Below the pieces are notes generated by a model, which saw only the letters and a program-made list of their open reading frames with translations, was not told the origin of the DNA and made no database searches. This document shows positions 1 through 10,349 of a DNA stretch of 64,000 bases, piece after piece. Where the stretch lies: NCBI GenBank assembly GCA_963781665.1, contig CAWAGA010000002.1, positions 2,852,001 to 2,916,000 of the forward strand, read 5' to 3'. The translations under genes were made by a program, and so were the position numbers. The stretch comes from JAJYIW01 sp963781665 (lineage in GTDB: Bacteria > Chloroflexota > Anaerolineae > Anaerolineales > Anaerolineaceae). Within the stretch, counting starts at the first letter, position 1; each line of letters opens with the position of its first letter.

Positions 1-87
1 GAATATGGTAATCATCAAAATCTTGAAACCAGCCATTCTGGTATCAGCCATCAAGCAGAAGATTCAGACAACACAAGTGCTGCATCT

Positions 88-2724
88 ATGCACGTCTTCG
101 ATTTACGCTGCGAATATCTGGCCAGCCCTTTAGGCATGGACGTGCGTCATCCCCGGCTGAGCTGGCGGCTGGCAACCTCCCGGCGCGGGGCCAGGCAGAC
201 CGCTTACCAGGTACGTGCGGGCACAGATCCACAGGCCCTGGCAGCTGGTCAGGCGGATATGTGGGACTCGGGCCAGGTGACATCGGACCAGTCGCTTCAC
301 CAGGTTTACCAGGGCAAGCCGCTCGAAAGTCGCCAGCGGGTTGCCTGGCAGGTGAGGGTCTGGGATGAAACCGGACAGCCGACCGGATGGAGCGAACCTG
401 CCTTTTGGGAGATGGGTCTGCTCGATCCTGGAGACTGGCAGGCGCAGTGGATTACACCCGATGCGAGTCTCACCGCTCACTGCCCGCGGCTGCGTGGCGC
501 ATTCCCAGTGACTGGGCCGGTGAAGAGCGCCCGAGCCTACGTGACGAGCCGCGGCCTTTATGCCCTGGAATTAAACGGCAAACCTGCAAGCGATTGGCTG
601 TTTACCCCCGGCTGGACGGCTTACCACAAGCGGCTGCAGTACCAGACTTACGACGTGACTGACCTTATTCAACCCGGTGAAAATGTCATCGGGGCCACTC
701 TGGCGGAAGGCTGGTTTCGCGGCCGGTTAGGTCCAGCCTACGGCAAGCAGCTGGCTTTATTGGGCCAGGTTGAAATCATCTATGCCGATGGTCGGGTACA
801 GGTGGAAACGACCGATCTGGACTGGAAAGCTGCCACTGGCCTAATTCTGAAATCTGATATCTATGATGGTGAAGATTTCGACGCCAGGTTAGAACAGGCG
901 GGCTGGTCGTCTGCTGGATACGACGCTTCTGATTGGTATGCGGTCCAAATCAGTAACGAACCGGTCGCGACCCTGGTAGCCCAGATGAGTCCGCCGGTGC
1001 GGCGGATTGACAAATTGCCAGCCAGGAGCATTCAACCAGGTCCCAATGGCGAATGGATCGTTGACCTGGGACAGAACATGGTTGGTTGGATTAGACTTAA
1101 GGCTCGTGGTCCGGCTGGTAGCACGATCAGTGTCCGCCATGCTGAGATCCTGGCGCCCGATGGTGGTTTGTATCTCGATAATATCCGCGGTGCGCTCCAG
1201 ACCAACCGCTACACATTGAGCGGTCAGGGAGAGGAGATATTCGAGCCCCACTTTACCTGGCAGGGTTTCCGTTTTGCCGCGATCAGCGGTTATCCAGGTC
1301 CTCTTAGTTTGGAAGACGTCACCGGCATTGTCGTCCATTCGGATCTGGAGCCGACCGGAGAATTTGAATGCTCGCATCCACTGATCAATCAGCTCCAGCA
1401 CAACATTATCTGGGGACAGAAAGGCAATTTTCTGGATATACCTACCGATTGCCCGCAGCGGGATGAACGCCTGGGTTGGGCGGGGGATGCGCAGGTGTTT
1501 GCCCGCACGGGTGCATTTAATATGAATGTGGCGACTTTCATGACCAAATGGCTGCGTGACCTGGCTGCCGACCAGCTTCCCAACGGTTCGGTGCCTTACG
1601 TTATCCCCGACGCCGGTCGCGGTGAAGGCGCATCTGCCTGGGGCGATGCCTCTGTAATATGCCCGTGGGTGATCTACCAGGCGTATGGCGACGACCGCCT
1701 GCTGGCTGAACAGTATGAAAGTATGAAAGCCTGGGTGGAGTATGAACGCCAACAAGCTGGAGAGGATTTGCTTTGGGAGGAAACCAGGCCAACTTTTGGA
1801 GATTGGCTGGCCGTTGAATTACCCGATCCAGAACGGCCTTACCCCGTCAGCGATAAGGCCTTGCTGGCGACGGCATTCTTCGCCTATTCTACAGGCCTGC
1901 TGGCGCAAACCGCTGGCAAGCTGGGACGGGCTGCGGACGCTGAGGAATATACAAAACTGCGGGCTGACATAATCACTGCCTTCAACCGGGAATTCGTGAC
2001 CCCTGCCGGCCGCCTTGCGCCGAACACGCAAACTGCCTACGTCCTTGCCCTGCAGTTCGACCTTTTGCCGCCTGACAAACGGGTAGAGGCTGCTCGCCGC
2101 CTGGCAGAAGATGTTCGCAAGCACGGCATGCACCTGACGACCGGTTTTCTGGGTACTTCGCATATCTGTCATGCTCTCAGCGAGAACGGCTATCTCGATA
2201 TGGCATATAACCTGCTGGAGCAGGAGTTGTACCCATCGTGGTTGTATTCAGTGAAGCTGGGGGCGACTACCTGCTGGGAGCGTTGGGATAACATCCGTCC
2301 GGATGGATCACTGCAAACGCCCAATGCTAACTCGTTTAACCACTATTCATTTGGTGCCATTGGGGATTGGCTGTATCGCGTGGTTGCCGGCATCAACCCG
2401 GTTCCTGAGCAGCCTGGCTACAAGCGCATCCTTTTCCGACCCCGGTTTGGAGGCAGCCTGAGCTGGGCTGGGGCGCGGTTCAAGTCGCTGTATGGGACGA
2501 TATCTTCATACTGGGTACGCAGCACTGAAGGATTGGATCTGCAAATCACGCTGCCACCCAACACCACCGGCGTGGTGGATCTGCTGGTCAGATCCTCCGA
2601 AGACATCACCGAAAGCGGCCTGCCATTGAAAGAGGTCGAGGGCATTCAAGATGTGACGGTTCAGGATGACCATGTGATGATCGAGGTTGTCGCCGGACAG
2701 TATAAATTTCATATTCAAAAATGA
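88..2724 (+). CDS. GH78 alpha-L-rhamnosidase
   Basis: Hydrolyses terminal alpha-L-rhamnose from glycosides or polysaccharides. The N-terminus (DLRCEYLASPLG) is the usual start of Bac_rhamnosid proteins, followed by beta-sandwich domains, an alpha/alpha-barrel catalytic domain and a C-terminal beta domain; 878 aa is normal for the family. The GH78 acidic motif TDCPQRDERLGWAGDAQ lies at residues 453-469 and supplies D459/E460 and D467 of the catalytic set. No signal peptide is visible, so a cytoplasmic enzyme acting on imported oligosaccharides is likely. The reading frame is open to the window edge without another ATG/GTG/TTG, and the ribosome site before ATG 88 is weak. ATG 88 was chosen because the family begins about here. 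The stop overlaps the next gene (ATGA), suggesting coupling. Confidence 0.93.
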   Translation: MHVFDLRCEYLASPLGMDVRHPRLSWRLATSRRGARQTAYQVRAGTDPQALAAGQADMWDSGQVTSDQSLHQVYQGKPLESRQRVAWQVRVWDETGQPTGWSEPAFWEMGLLDPGDWQAQWITPDASLTAHCPRLRGAFPVTGPVKSARAYVTSRGLYALELNGKPASDWLFTPGWTAYHKRLQYQTYDVTDLIQPGENVIGATLAEGWFRGRLGPAYGKQLALLGQVEIIYADGRVQVETTDLDWKAATGLILKSDIYDGEDFDARLEQAGWSSAGYDASDWYAVQISNEPVATLVAQMSPPVRRIDKLPARSIQPGPNGEWIVDLGQNMVGWIRLKARGPAGSTISVRHAEILAPDGGLYLDNIRGALQTNRYTLSGQGEEIFEPHFTWQGFRFAAISGYPGPLSLEDVTGIVVHSDLEPTGEFECSHPLINQLQHNIIWGQKGNFLDIPTDCPQRDERLGWAGDAQVFARTGAFNMNVATFMTKWLRDLAADQLPNGSVPYVIPDAGRGEGASAWGDASVICPWVIYQAYGDDRLLAEQYESMKAWVEYERQQAGEDLLWEETRPTFGDWLAVELPDPERPYPVSDKALLATAFFAYSTGLLAQTAGKLGRAADAEEYTKLRADIITAFNREFVTPAGRLAPNTQTAYVLALQFDLLPPDKRVEAARRLAEDVRKHGMHLTTGFLGTSHICHALSENGYLDMAYNLLEQELYPSWLYSVKLGATTCWERWDNIRPDGSLQTPNANSFNHYSFGAIGDWLYRVVAGINPVPEQPGYKRILFRPRFGGSLSWAGARFKSLYGTISSYWVRSTEGLDLQITLPPNTTGVVDLLVRSSEDITESGLPLKEVEGIQDVTVQDDHVMIEVVAGQYKFHIQK

Positions 2725-4103
2725 GCTCTTCTGAAAAACATTCTGGTTCATCCTTTACAATCAGGCGTCGCCAATTCCTGAAATTACTGACTCTTGCTTG
2801 CACGGCAGCTGCCTGTCAACCGTTCAATGGTCTTTCAGCCGACAATAGTGAGATTACCCCAGCTGGCGAGATAACCTTTCCGGTCGATCCAGGCACTCGC
2901 CAACCTGAAAGATCATCATCGACGCCATCTTACACGATGACCTCCAGTTCAGAATCTACCTCAGCCGTAACAGCTTCATCTACCCGATCCTTTACACCTG
3001 CTTTTTTTCCTCAATTTATGATTGATGGTCATGAAGATATTGCCTGGAATGCGATCGAATTTGACAGAGATCCTTTGAAGAGCGCATATATTATCCGTGA
3101 ACAAGAGTTGGGCCAGCCGGTCGAAGGGCTCATCGGTCAGCGTACCACCGGATTTCCTGAGTGGATTGCGGGTCATGTGGCAGTCGTCTTCTCAACCATA
3201 TTTCCAATGCCAGCAGCGTATTCATATCCGGGACATCAACAGGCAGTCTATTCGACGCCCCAGCAAGCCCGTGAAGTAGGGTGGAAGCAGCTGGTATATT
3301 ACCAGGATCTGGTCACCAGAGAATCTTCTTTGACCATCATAAAAAACCAATCCGACCTGGAGACCGTGACCGCTTCCTGGGTAAGCCCTGAACCGGTCCA
3401 CCAGCCGCAGATTGGACTGGTTCTTCTTATGGAAGGAGCAGATCCAATTTCTGATATGGAGGACGTTCATAAATGGCACGCCCAAGGCCTGCGGATAATC
3501 GGTCCGGCCTGGAAAAGCACCCGTTATTCAGCAGGCACAGGGAGTGGAGGCACATTAACTCTCGAAGGGAAAAGGTTGTTAGGGGAAATGGCTGGGTTAA
3601 ACATGATCCTGGACCTGTCCCATTTATCCTCTCAAGCTGTTTTGGATGCCCTGGACATCTACACCGGACCTATCATTGCCAGTCACAGCAATCCGGCAAA
3701 GTTTTTACCATCCGACAGGGGTTTGACAGATGAAATGATCAAACAAATAAAGCAGCATCAAGGTGTTATCGGAATCCTACCCTACAATAGTTATCTTAAA
3801 CCAGGCTGGGAGCGCGGTAATTCGCGTTCTGAAGTGACCATCGAAACTGTCGTAAATGCGATCGATTACGTGGTGCAGCTAAATGGAAATGCCGGTCATG
3901 TTGCTCTTGGTTCTGATTTTGATGGCGGTTTTGGGCTGGATTCCATTCCTGAGGGACTGGATACCGCCGCAGATTTAATTAAGATTGCAACTGCATTAGG
4001 GAACCGAGGATATCCTGAGAATGATATCAGTTCGGTGATGTCTGGAAATTGGCTGCGAATCCTTAAAGAGGGATTACCGCCCGCTGAAGCCAGTGGATTT
4101 TAA
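2721..4103 (+). CDS. membrane dipeptidase, peptidase M19 family
   Basis: Zinc-dependent dipeptidase of the renal dipeptidase (M19) family, 460 aa. The zinc-ligand set is visible in order: the DGHEDIAW motif, the Glu in LLMEGADPI, His in DLSHLSSQ, His in ASHSNPAKF and Asp in GSDFDGG. The N-terminus has a twin-arginine stretch (RRRQFLKLL) followed by a hydrophobic run and a plausible lipobox ending at Cys (TAAAC), so it is probably Tat-exported and lipid-anchored. A Ser/Thr-rich spacer of about 50 residues separates anchor and enzyme. The start codon overlaps the rhamnosidase stop by four bases. The substrate (peptide, D-amino-acid dipeptide or other) cannot be read from sequence. Confidence 0.9.
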   Translation: MSSSEKHSGSSFTIRRRQFLKLLTLACTAAACQPFNGLSADNSEITPAGEITFPVDPGTRQPERSSSTPSYTMTSSSESTSAVTASSTRSFTPAFFPQFMIDGHEDIAWNAIEFDRDPLKSAYIIREQELGQPVEGLIGQRTTGFPEWIAGHVAVVFSTIFPMPAAYSYPGHQQAVYSTPQQAREVGWKQLVYYQDLVTRESSLTIIKNQSDLETVTASWVSPEPVHQPQIGLVLLMEGADPISDMEDVHKWHAQGLRIIGPAWKSTRYSAGTGSGGTLTLEGKRLLGEMAGLNMILDLSHLSSQAVLDALDIYTGPIIASHSNPAKFLPSDRGLTDEMIKQIKQHQGVIGILPYNSYLKPGWERGNSRSEVTIETVVNAIDYVVQLNGNAGHVALGSDFDGGFGLDSIPEGLDTAADLIKIATALGNRGYPENDISSVMSGNWLRILKEGLPPAEASGF

Positions 4104-4632
4104 TCACAAAATGATTTGACTGGACGCTGCTTGTCAATTGTGACCACAAATTGCGGGTAAACCATTCTGGGTCATATTCCACCAGGACCTTGTCTGCGCT
4201 AATTACGAAGGAAATAATATTCCCACTCCCAATTTTTTAAGTAAACCCTTGGTCAGACTTACGCTTAACGTAAATTGATATGGAACGGACATTTCCATCT
4301 CAGCGTTTTTTTACTTTAATGAGCGAACTATTTGACGGGACAATGTTGCATCCAGCATCGGTTAGGTATAAAATGCGCTATCGGTTATATTGATTTTGTC
4401 AAAATCGCATTAAATTCAGGTTATGCGGATTCGCTGCATCGAATGACCGATTTACCGGCAGGTGAATCATTACTGGCAACATGAATATACGATTTACGAA
4501 AATTGCGAGATCGCTGTGGGTTAACCATGAATATTAAATGGTTGAGTGCATTGGTTCGCCTCAGCACTCCTGGCGATCAAGCAGGTATTACCAATCTGGG
4601 AAAGGGTTTTTACTGGTAAAGGAGAAATTCCT
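4104..4632. other. intergenic region before the desaturase fusion gene
   Basis: No gene is supported here. It is AT-rich and holds a perfect palindrome TTACG-CTTAA-CGTAA at 4259-4273 that could be an operator, and a weak hairpin around 4134-4153 after the dipeptidase stop. An in-frame upstream ATG at 4546 exists for the next gene but has no ribosome site. Confidence 0.4.
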
Positions 4633-6918
4633 ATGGTTAAAACGATAGCGGATGGTGTCCAGATAAGTGATTACAGCCTTCTTGGGAAAGATGCTGTTCT
4701 GGCAGTTGAGAAAGGCCTGGCTGGAGCCAGGTGGTATACCCCACCCATTCCCAAAGATAGGATGCGCGACCTGCTTGTACGGCGGGATGGTCCAGCGATC
4801 CGTGATACCTTGATCTGGTTTATTCTTCTGGCTATCTTTGGAGCTTGTGGTTATTTATTATGGGGCAGTTGGTGGACAATCCTTCCATTTGCAATTTATG
4901 GGGTGTTATATGCCTCTGTATCTGACTCGCGCTGGCATGAGAGCGGTCATGGGACGGCCTTCAAGACCGACTGGATGAATAACGTACTTTACGAAATCGC
5001 CTCCTTTATGGTGCTGCGCGAATCTACTCTCTGGCGCTGGAGCCACACCCGCCACCATAGTGATACGATCATCGTAGGGAGGGACTTAGAGATTGCTGTT
5101 CAACGGCCAGCAAATCTGGCCATTTTTTTCTCGAATTTTATTAATTTATCCGCCATCCGCAAATATATACCTCAGGTAATCCTGCATAGCACCGGGCGCC
5201 TGACTGCCGAGGAGCTTACCTTTATCCCTGAATTGGAGCGGGGCAAAATTACGGTCAGGGCCCGTATTTATATATTAATTTACGCCGGCGTGATCGCGAT
5301 ATCCATCTATTTCCATAGCCTGTTACCTCTGATGTATGTCGGTTTGCCTAACCTTTACGGGGCCTGGCTGACCATCATTTATGGGTATACCCAACACGCT
5401 GGTCTTGCGGAAAATGTTTTAGACCACCGCCTGAATACTCGCACAGTTTACATGAATGCGCTTAATCGCTATCTTTATTGGAATATGAACTACCATCTTG
5501 AGCATCATATGTTCCCGTTGGTGCCATACCATGCACTGGCAAAATTACATGAGTTGGCAAAGCCATACACTCCTCCTCCCTACAATGGCATAATCGAGGC
5601 ATATCAAGAAATATTACCCACCGTGTTTCGGCAGGTAAAAGACTCCACATATTATGTAAAACGGAACCCGCCAGCACCCACAATTCAACCGGCACCATCA
5701 CAGGCTTCCAGGATGATTGTGGCTGATAACCGGCCTGTGCTTGATGGCTATATTGAGTTATGTTCGAGCGGGGTGTTAGAAAAAGAAGACGTGATCCGCT
5801 TTGATTACGGCCATCAGACTTATGCCATGTACCGTACCGTAGACGGTGAACTCTTCGCGACAGACGGCATCTGCACCCATGGAAACGCCTACCTGTCTGA
5901 CGGCTATCTCAAGGGAACGACCATCGAGTGTGCGAAACACAACGGTCGTTACGATATTCGGGACGGATCCCCCCAGCGATTACCAGTTTGTGTTGGTATC
6001 AAGACCTATGCTGTCCGGGAGAGAGATGGAACTATTCAAGTCAATCTATCTTCAGCGAGCGGTTATGGTGTGACTGCACCGCCGACAACCCATGCGTTTC
6101 GGGTGGTGAGCAACGATAATGTCGCTACCTTTATCAAGGAATTGGTGCTTGAGCCATTCGATGGATCCTTGAAATTGGATTTTCAACCCGGTGACTATCT
6201 GCAATTCGACATTCCTGTTTACCCGAAACGAACGTTGCACGCGATCGATATCAAGGAGCCCTATGCCTCCCAATGGCATGCCCAACAGGCGTTCGACCAT
6301 AAGGCGGGCAATTCGTTTATCTGCCGCCGTAATTATTCAATCGCATCCAATCCAGCCAGCGATAGATTGCTGAGTTTCAATGTTCGCATCGCTCTACCTC
6401 CACTTGGCCAGGACTATCCAGCCGGGGTTGGCTCGGTGTATCTTTTTGGTCTGAAACCAGGAGACAAAGTTACGGCTGTTGGTCCCTTCGGCGACTTCCA
6501 TATAAAGAATACTCGGCGTGAGATGGTATACCTGGGCGGTGGCTCAGGCATGGCGCCGCTCAAGTCACATCTTTCCTCCCTTTTTGAAACTCAAAAAACC
6601 ACTCGGCGCATCAGCTATTGGTTCGGAGCACGTTCCCTGAAAGATCTTTTTTACGATGATTACTTCAGGGATCTGGCTTCCCAATATCAGAACTTTACTT
6701 TCGAGGTCGCACTCTCAGAACCTTTGCTTGAGGAAAAGTGGGAAGGCTCTACCGGCTTGATCCACGATGTATTAAAATATAAATATCTTGACTCACACCC
6801 GGATCCGACCCAAATTGAGTATTACCTGTGCGGACCACCGGTGATGATCGAGGCTGCGACAAAAATGTTATCCGATCTTGGAATTGACCCAACCCAGATC
6901 GCCTATGACCAGTTTTAG
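4633..6918 (+). CDS. MocD-type desaturase/hydroxylase - Rieske - NqrF-like reductase fusion
   Basis: A 761-aa three-domain oxygenase. Residues about 1-345 are a membrane di-iron fatty-acid-desaturase/hydroxylase with His boxes H102ESGH106, H138TRHH142 and H288LEHH292; the wording around QHAGLAE and NMNYHLEHHMFP is that of the MocD hydrocarbon-oxygenase group. Residues about 375-470 form a Rieske domain with C414-x-H416 and C433-x2-H436. Residues about 480-761 are an FAD/NAD(P) reductase like the C-terminal half of NqrF: the FAD motif RxYS at 566-569, GGGSGMAP at 635-642, and an aromatic-acidic C-terminus. Known MocD, MocE and MocF act as separate oxygenase, Rieske ferredoxin and reductase; here all are in one chain, so it should be self-sufficient with NAD(P)H and O2. 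ATG 4633 was chosen over 4546 because AAAGGAG stands 8 bases upstream. The substrate is unknown. Confidence 0.9.
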   Translation: MVKTIADGVQISDYSLLGKDAVLAVEKGLAGARWYTPPIPKDRMRDLLVRRDGPAIRDTLIWFILLAIFGACGYLLWGSWWTILPFAIYGVLYASVSDSRWHESGHGTAFKTDWMNNVLYEIASFMVLRESTLWRWSHTRHHSDTIIVGRDLEIAVQRPANLAIFFSNFINLSAIRKYIPQVILHSTGRLTAEELTFIPELERGKITVRARIYILIYAGVIAISIYFHSLLPLMYVGLPNLYGAWLTIIYGYTQHAGLAENVLDHRLNTRTVYMNALNRYLYWNMNYHLEHHMFPLVPYHALAKLHELAKPYTPPPYNGIIEAYQEILPTVFRQVKDSTYYVKRNPPAPTIQPAPSQASRMIVADNRPVLDGYIELCSSGVLEKEDVIRFDYGHQTYAMYRTVDGELFATDGICTHGNAYLSDGYLKGTTIECAKHNGRYDIRDGSPQRLPVCVGIKTYAVRERDGTIQVNLSSASGYGVTAPPTTHAFRVVSNDNVATFIKELVLEPFDGSLKLDFQPGDYLQFDIPVYPKRTLHAIDIKEPYASQWHAQQAFDHKAGNSFICRRNYSIASNPASDRLLSFNVRIALPPLGQDYPAGVGSVYLFGLKPGDKVTAVGPFGDFHIKNTRREMVYLGGGSGMAPLKSHLSSLFETQKTTRRISYWFGARSLKDLFYDDYFRDLASQYQNFTFEVALSEPLLEEKWEGSTGLIHDVLKYKYLDSHPDPTQIEYYLCGPPVMIEAATKMLSDLGIDPTQIAYDQF

Positions 6919-7033
6919 GTGAGCATTACCCATTAATGGTCTTTCTTGCCATTTACCTGGTTGACTCCAAACTGAGGTATATCGCCCTATTCAATCAACC
7001 AGCATTTTGAAATAATTCATCTGGAGGTTTTCA

Positions 7034-7147
7034 ATGGACCATTCAGCCAGGCAGCAAGTCATTGCTCAAATCCAGCATCTTGAGACTGTGCCCATGCCAT
7101 ACACCCCGGATTTCGAGGGAGAAGTCGCAGATCGAGTAGATGCTTAG
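7034..7147 (+). CDS. 37-aa small ORF with strong ribosome site
   Basis: Not recognised. A perfect GGAGG lies at 7023-7027, six bases before ATG 7034, and the frame ends at TAG 7145-7147. The peptide is soluble and acidic at its end (DFEGEVADRVDA). It sits between the desaturase fusion and the broken sigma-like gene and may be a leader peptide or the head of a truncated gene. Only the ribosome site supports it. Confidence 0.35.
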   Translation: MDHSARQQVIAQIQHLETVPMPYTPDFEGEVADRVDA

Positions 7148-7199
7148 CTTTTCTTTATTGTAATTTCCGTGAGGCAAAAAAAAATAAAGGTTAGAAATT

Positions 7200-9705
7200 G
7201 TGCCCAAATCGGATCGCAAGAATGAACTTGACAGTCTGACAGATGGCTTACCGCAGGTCTTCTTATAGCACCTGGCCTGGAGCGGGGACGTGGAAAAAGC
7301 CCAATGGCTGACCGAGCAAACAATCCACGCTTGTCAACAATGGTTATCAAGTTTCGATCCCGAAAAAACGTCTCCCCTGGTCTGGCTTCTGAAGGTAGCC
7401 CTTTTTACCCGCCGGACCAGGCAGGATGCAATACCTTCCAGAGAATATGACCTTGAGCCTGAAGAATCATTTTCTCTTCAAGCATTAGCTAAACTATCCT
7501 GGTTCTCTACATGGCTGAAGCAACAACCCAAACAGGCTGCCGAGGTGTTCGTCTTAGCCGGATTTGTTGGCATGAACCTGACAGATACAGCAGCCGTCCT
7601 CGGAATGGACGTTGCCAAAGCTAACGAACTCCTCAAAACTGGATTAAGGGGTGGCCGGGTTAGAACAGCTGCCGTAGAAGAAAATCCTGGAATGCCGTTC
7701 ATGGCAGCGATTGAGGAATTATCTGCGCTATTCCCGCCAGATTCCGATTGGCTCGAAAAGGTGCGCAAGCAATTGCTATCAATTCAGGCCAGACCCTTAC
7801 CCCCCTGGCGGATGGTGTTGGACGGTCCTACATCCCTGTTCAAGATTTCCTGGAAACGGTTTATTTCGTGGGGATTTCCAGTTATAGTTCTCCTGGCCCT
7901 GGTTTGGATCACGTCCGGCTGGTGGACCAATAACCAGATGTCAACACCAACTCAGACCCTTCTTGCTATTAGACCTGTCCCATCCCATACCCCCATACAG
8001 CAGGCGAAAAACACGCCCACCCAAAGCCCTGAAAGCACCCCAACGCCTGGCATCGTTTTTCCTGCTTCAACCGACGTCCTTTATTGGGCCGGTCAGGATG
8101 GGGCTATCTATCGCTATCTCCTTTCGGACGGGACCACCAAGAGGTTGACGGATCCCGGCGTGTATGACCCGCAGTCTGAAGATGGCTCCCAAACAACCTT
8201 ACCCCCCCAACCCGAGGTATCTCCTGATGGGCGTTTCCTGGCGCTCTACCCGCCAAAAAGTGGCACCTTATTGGTCGACCTGCAGACTGGAGAGGTCATC
8301 CATTTGCCGCAAACAGGTCCGCTAGCGTGGAAGCTGGATGGCAGCCAGGTTGCTTTCACCATGCCCGGCAACCCCGGGAAAATCTTCACCTTAGAGAGAC
8401 CCTTTGTTGGCCAAGCGGTCCTCCTGGTAGACTTACCGAATGAGAAGTCTGGTCTCACTAGCCTGGTCTCCGGACGGCAGCCAATTGGCAGTATTAGGTA
8501 TTCCTACGAAACCAGCGACAACACCTACCCGAAAACTCTTCAGCATCTATTATTACGTTTCTTCGGAACAACGAAATATCTTCGTCATACATTCAGGAAG
8601 TGAATCGGTCAAGGTCCTGGCTTCAATAGATTTATGGCCCGTCTTTGGGACCAGTCCTTCCGATCTTGGCTGGACCTTAGATGGGCAGCAGATCTGGTAC
8701 CGGTCGGCGATGGTGGCGGTGAGGGTGCAGGATGGAACGGTTCTTCCTTTGATAGCGGAAAATACGAATAGCGTTCCGGATGATATCCGCCAGGCGATGA
8801 TTTATCCCCAAACCGGCCCATCCCAGCCATTAGCTAAATACCTGATCTCACCTGATGGCTTGTTGCTGACTTACAATCCTGCCTGGATGATCAATCACAA
8901 TTTGCGAAACATTACTTTGCAGAGGGCAAATCAATACAACGGCCAAGAGATCTGGCAGGTTGAAATGCCTGTGGATGTCTATTCACTAGCCTGGACCCAA
9001 GAATCGAAGAACCTATTGGCCGGCGCACAGACCGATCAGCCAGGGCCTGTTTTTCGAATGAACGCTTCGACTGGCGAGAACCAACAGTTGGTAGACGATA
9101 TCTTTTGGATTGGTGTGCAGTCCAACCTGCAGGCCAGGAGCATGAATTTTGTCCCACATGTCAACGTTTCCCTGGCAACAGGCAATCCAACCATCGGTTG
9201 GATTTGTAATGGTCTCGCGAAATATTCGATTGATCGGATCTGTGTTGCCCCATACTGGGATCAAGGTTCTTTACCTGAAGGAAATGATACCTCCGCCCCT
9301 GTTTACATTTCAAACCTGGTTTTTAACTTTCCGTATGGTTGGGCTACCCAGATTCCAGGGTCGATTCGCATCGGGATTTTTGTTATTAATGACTGGCGGG
9401 ATAGTACTTTAGTAAACATCCCAGAGTCACTTGCCCAAGTCAAAGGTATCCTCTGGGACCCCATCACCATTGATGGCATCCATGGCGTGCATTTATTGGT
9501 TGGTTACTCCGTCCTACAGGAATCCATTTCCATTAATAATATTTCTTACTCGGATTTATTGGTTGGTCACTCCGATCAAACAGAGATTATTTTGCCCTTG
9601 CCATCCGGGGAATGTTTACACCTGACTGTGACCGCAGATGTGGACGGCGGCTTCAACAATCCGGTGGTGCAAAGAATATTGCAATCGATTGTTATAAGGA
9701 AATAA
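7200..9705 (+). pseudogene. sigma-like HTH / transmembrane / beta-propeller protein, interrupted
   Basis: The product would have a degenerate sigma region-4-like helix-turn-helix (FVLAGFVGMNLTDTAAVLGM), one transmembrane segment (VIVLLALVWITSG), a Thr/Pro linker and a TolB/WD40-like propeller with repeats such as VSPDGRFLALYP and LAWSPDGSQLAVLG. The frame from GTG 7200 meets TAG at 7266-7268, then resumes from GTG 7290, which has its own GGAG at 7279-7282. A +1 shift near 8440-8460 separates the propeller into two frames (7290-8603 and 8440-9705), since the LAWSPDGSQLAVLG repeat is in the second frame. It may be one working membrane sensor gene with a sequencing indel and a start at 7290, or a true pseudogene. 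Confidence 0.7.
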
Positions 9706-10349
9706 TTACCAATTGTGCGAGGCAGATCATGCATACAATGGCCTCCCTTCCTGCATCAATGCCGCAGGAACAGGCCAGCTCTGTGAATACATGCAAAGGA
9801 TGTGCAGATGTGCAAGGTATTTCCAACTGTTGGGTAGTTGAGCTCACTGGCCTAACTCAGTGGCTCTGAAATCCCGGTAGTTCAAGTTGGTCAGGTTACT
9901 GTCCAATTCAACGGGGTATTTCAGGAATGGTGTGGGAGATACCTGGTTTAAGACCAGTACATTTACCTTGAGGCTCGTTTTGAAAAAGTGTGAGATAGCT
10001 GACAGGTCTGGGCGGGATGCCTAGATAATGGCCACATGATCGATAAAACCGGAGAACGCCAGATATTTGGTTCATCGGAGTCACCAAGAGGGTCTTCCCC
10101 TTCGTTAATATTTACAATATATTGGTTTTCACCGGGGACTCGTTTAACCTGCCGGTAGATAATGGCTGTGCTTATTGCGGAATAAACAGTAAACCTCAGA
10201 CCCTTTGATTAATAGGGTGGAAAATAGTCTATGAAAACACCATAAATGGGGAAAGGGGAATTGAAAGTCTATTAAAAAGAATGGATTAATCCATAAATCT
10301 ATATAAAATAGCCTTTGCTATACAATGATTCGTTTATTGGTAACCATTC
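9706..10349. other. 640-bp region without a supported gene
   Basis: Short open stretches exist, for example one at about 10007-10162 reading QVWAGCLDNGHMIDKTGE, but none has a ribosome site or a recognisable domain. The AT-rich part at 10190-10320 could be a terminator or promoter area; no clear hairpin with a T run is seen. It may be decayed coding sequence. Confidence 0.35.

Noticed and set aside
889..1755. 288-codon open frame on the minus strand opposite the rhamnosidase
   Set aside because: It lies wholly within the conserved GH78 coding sequence, has no ribosome site and no recognisable domain; it is an antisense shadow.
9612..9869. 85-codon frame after the propeller gene with a CxxC motif
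   Set aside because: Starts inside the preceding gene, lacks a ribosome site and resembles no protein; the CxxC is likely chance.
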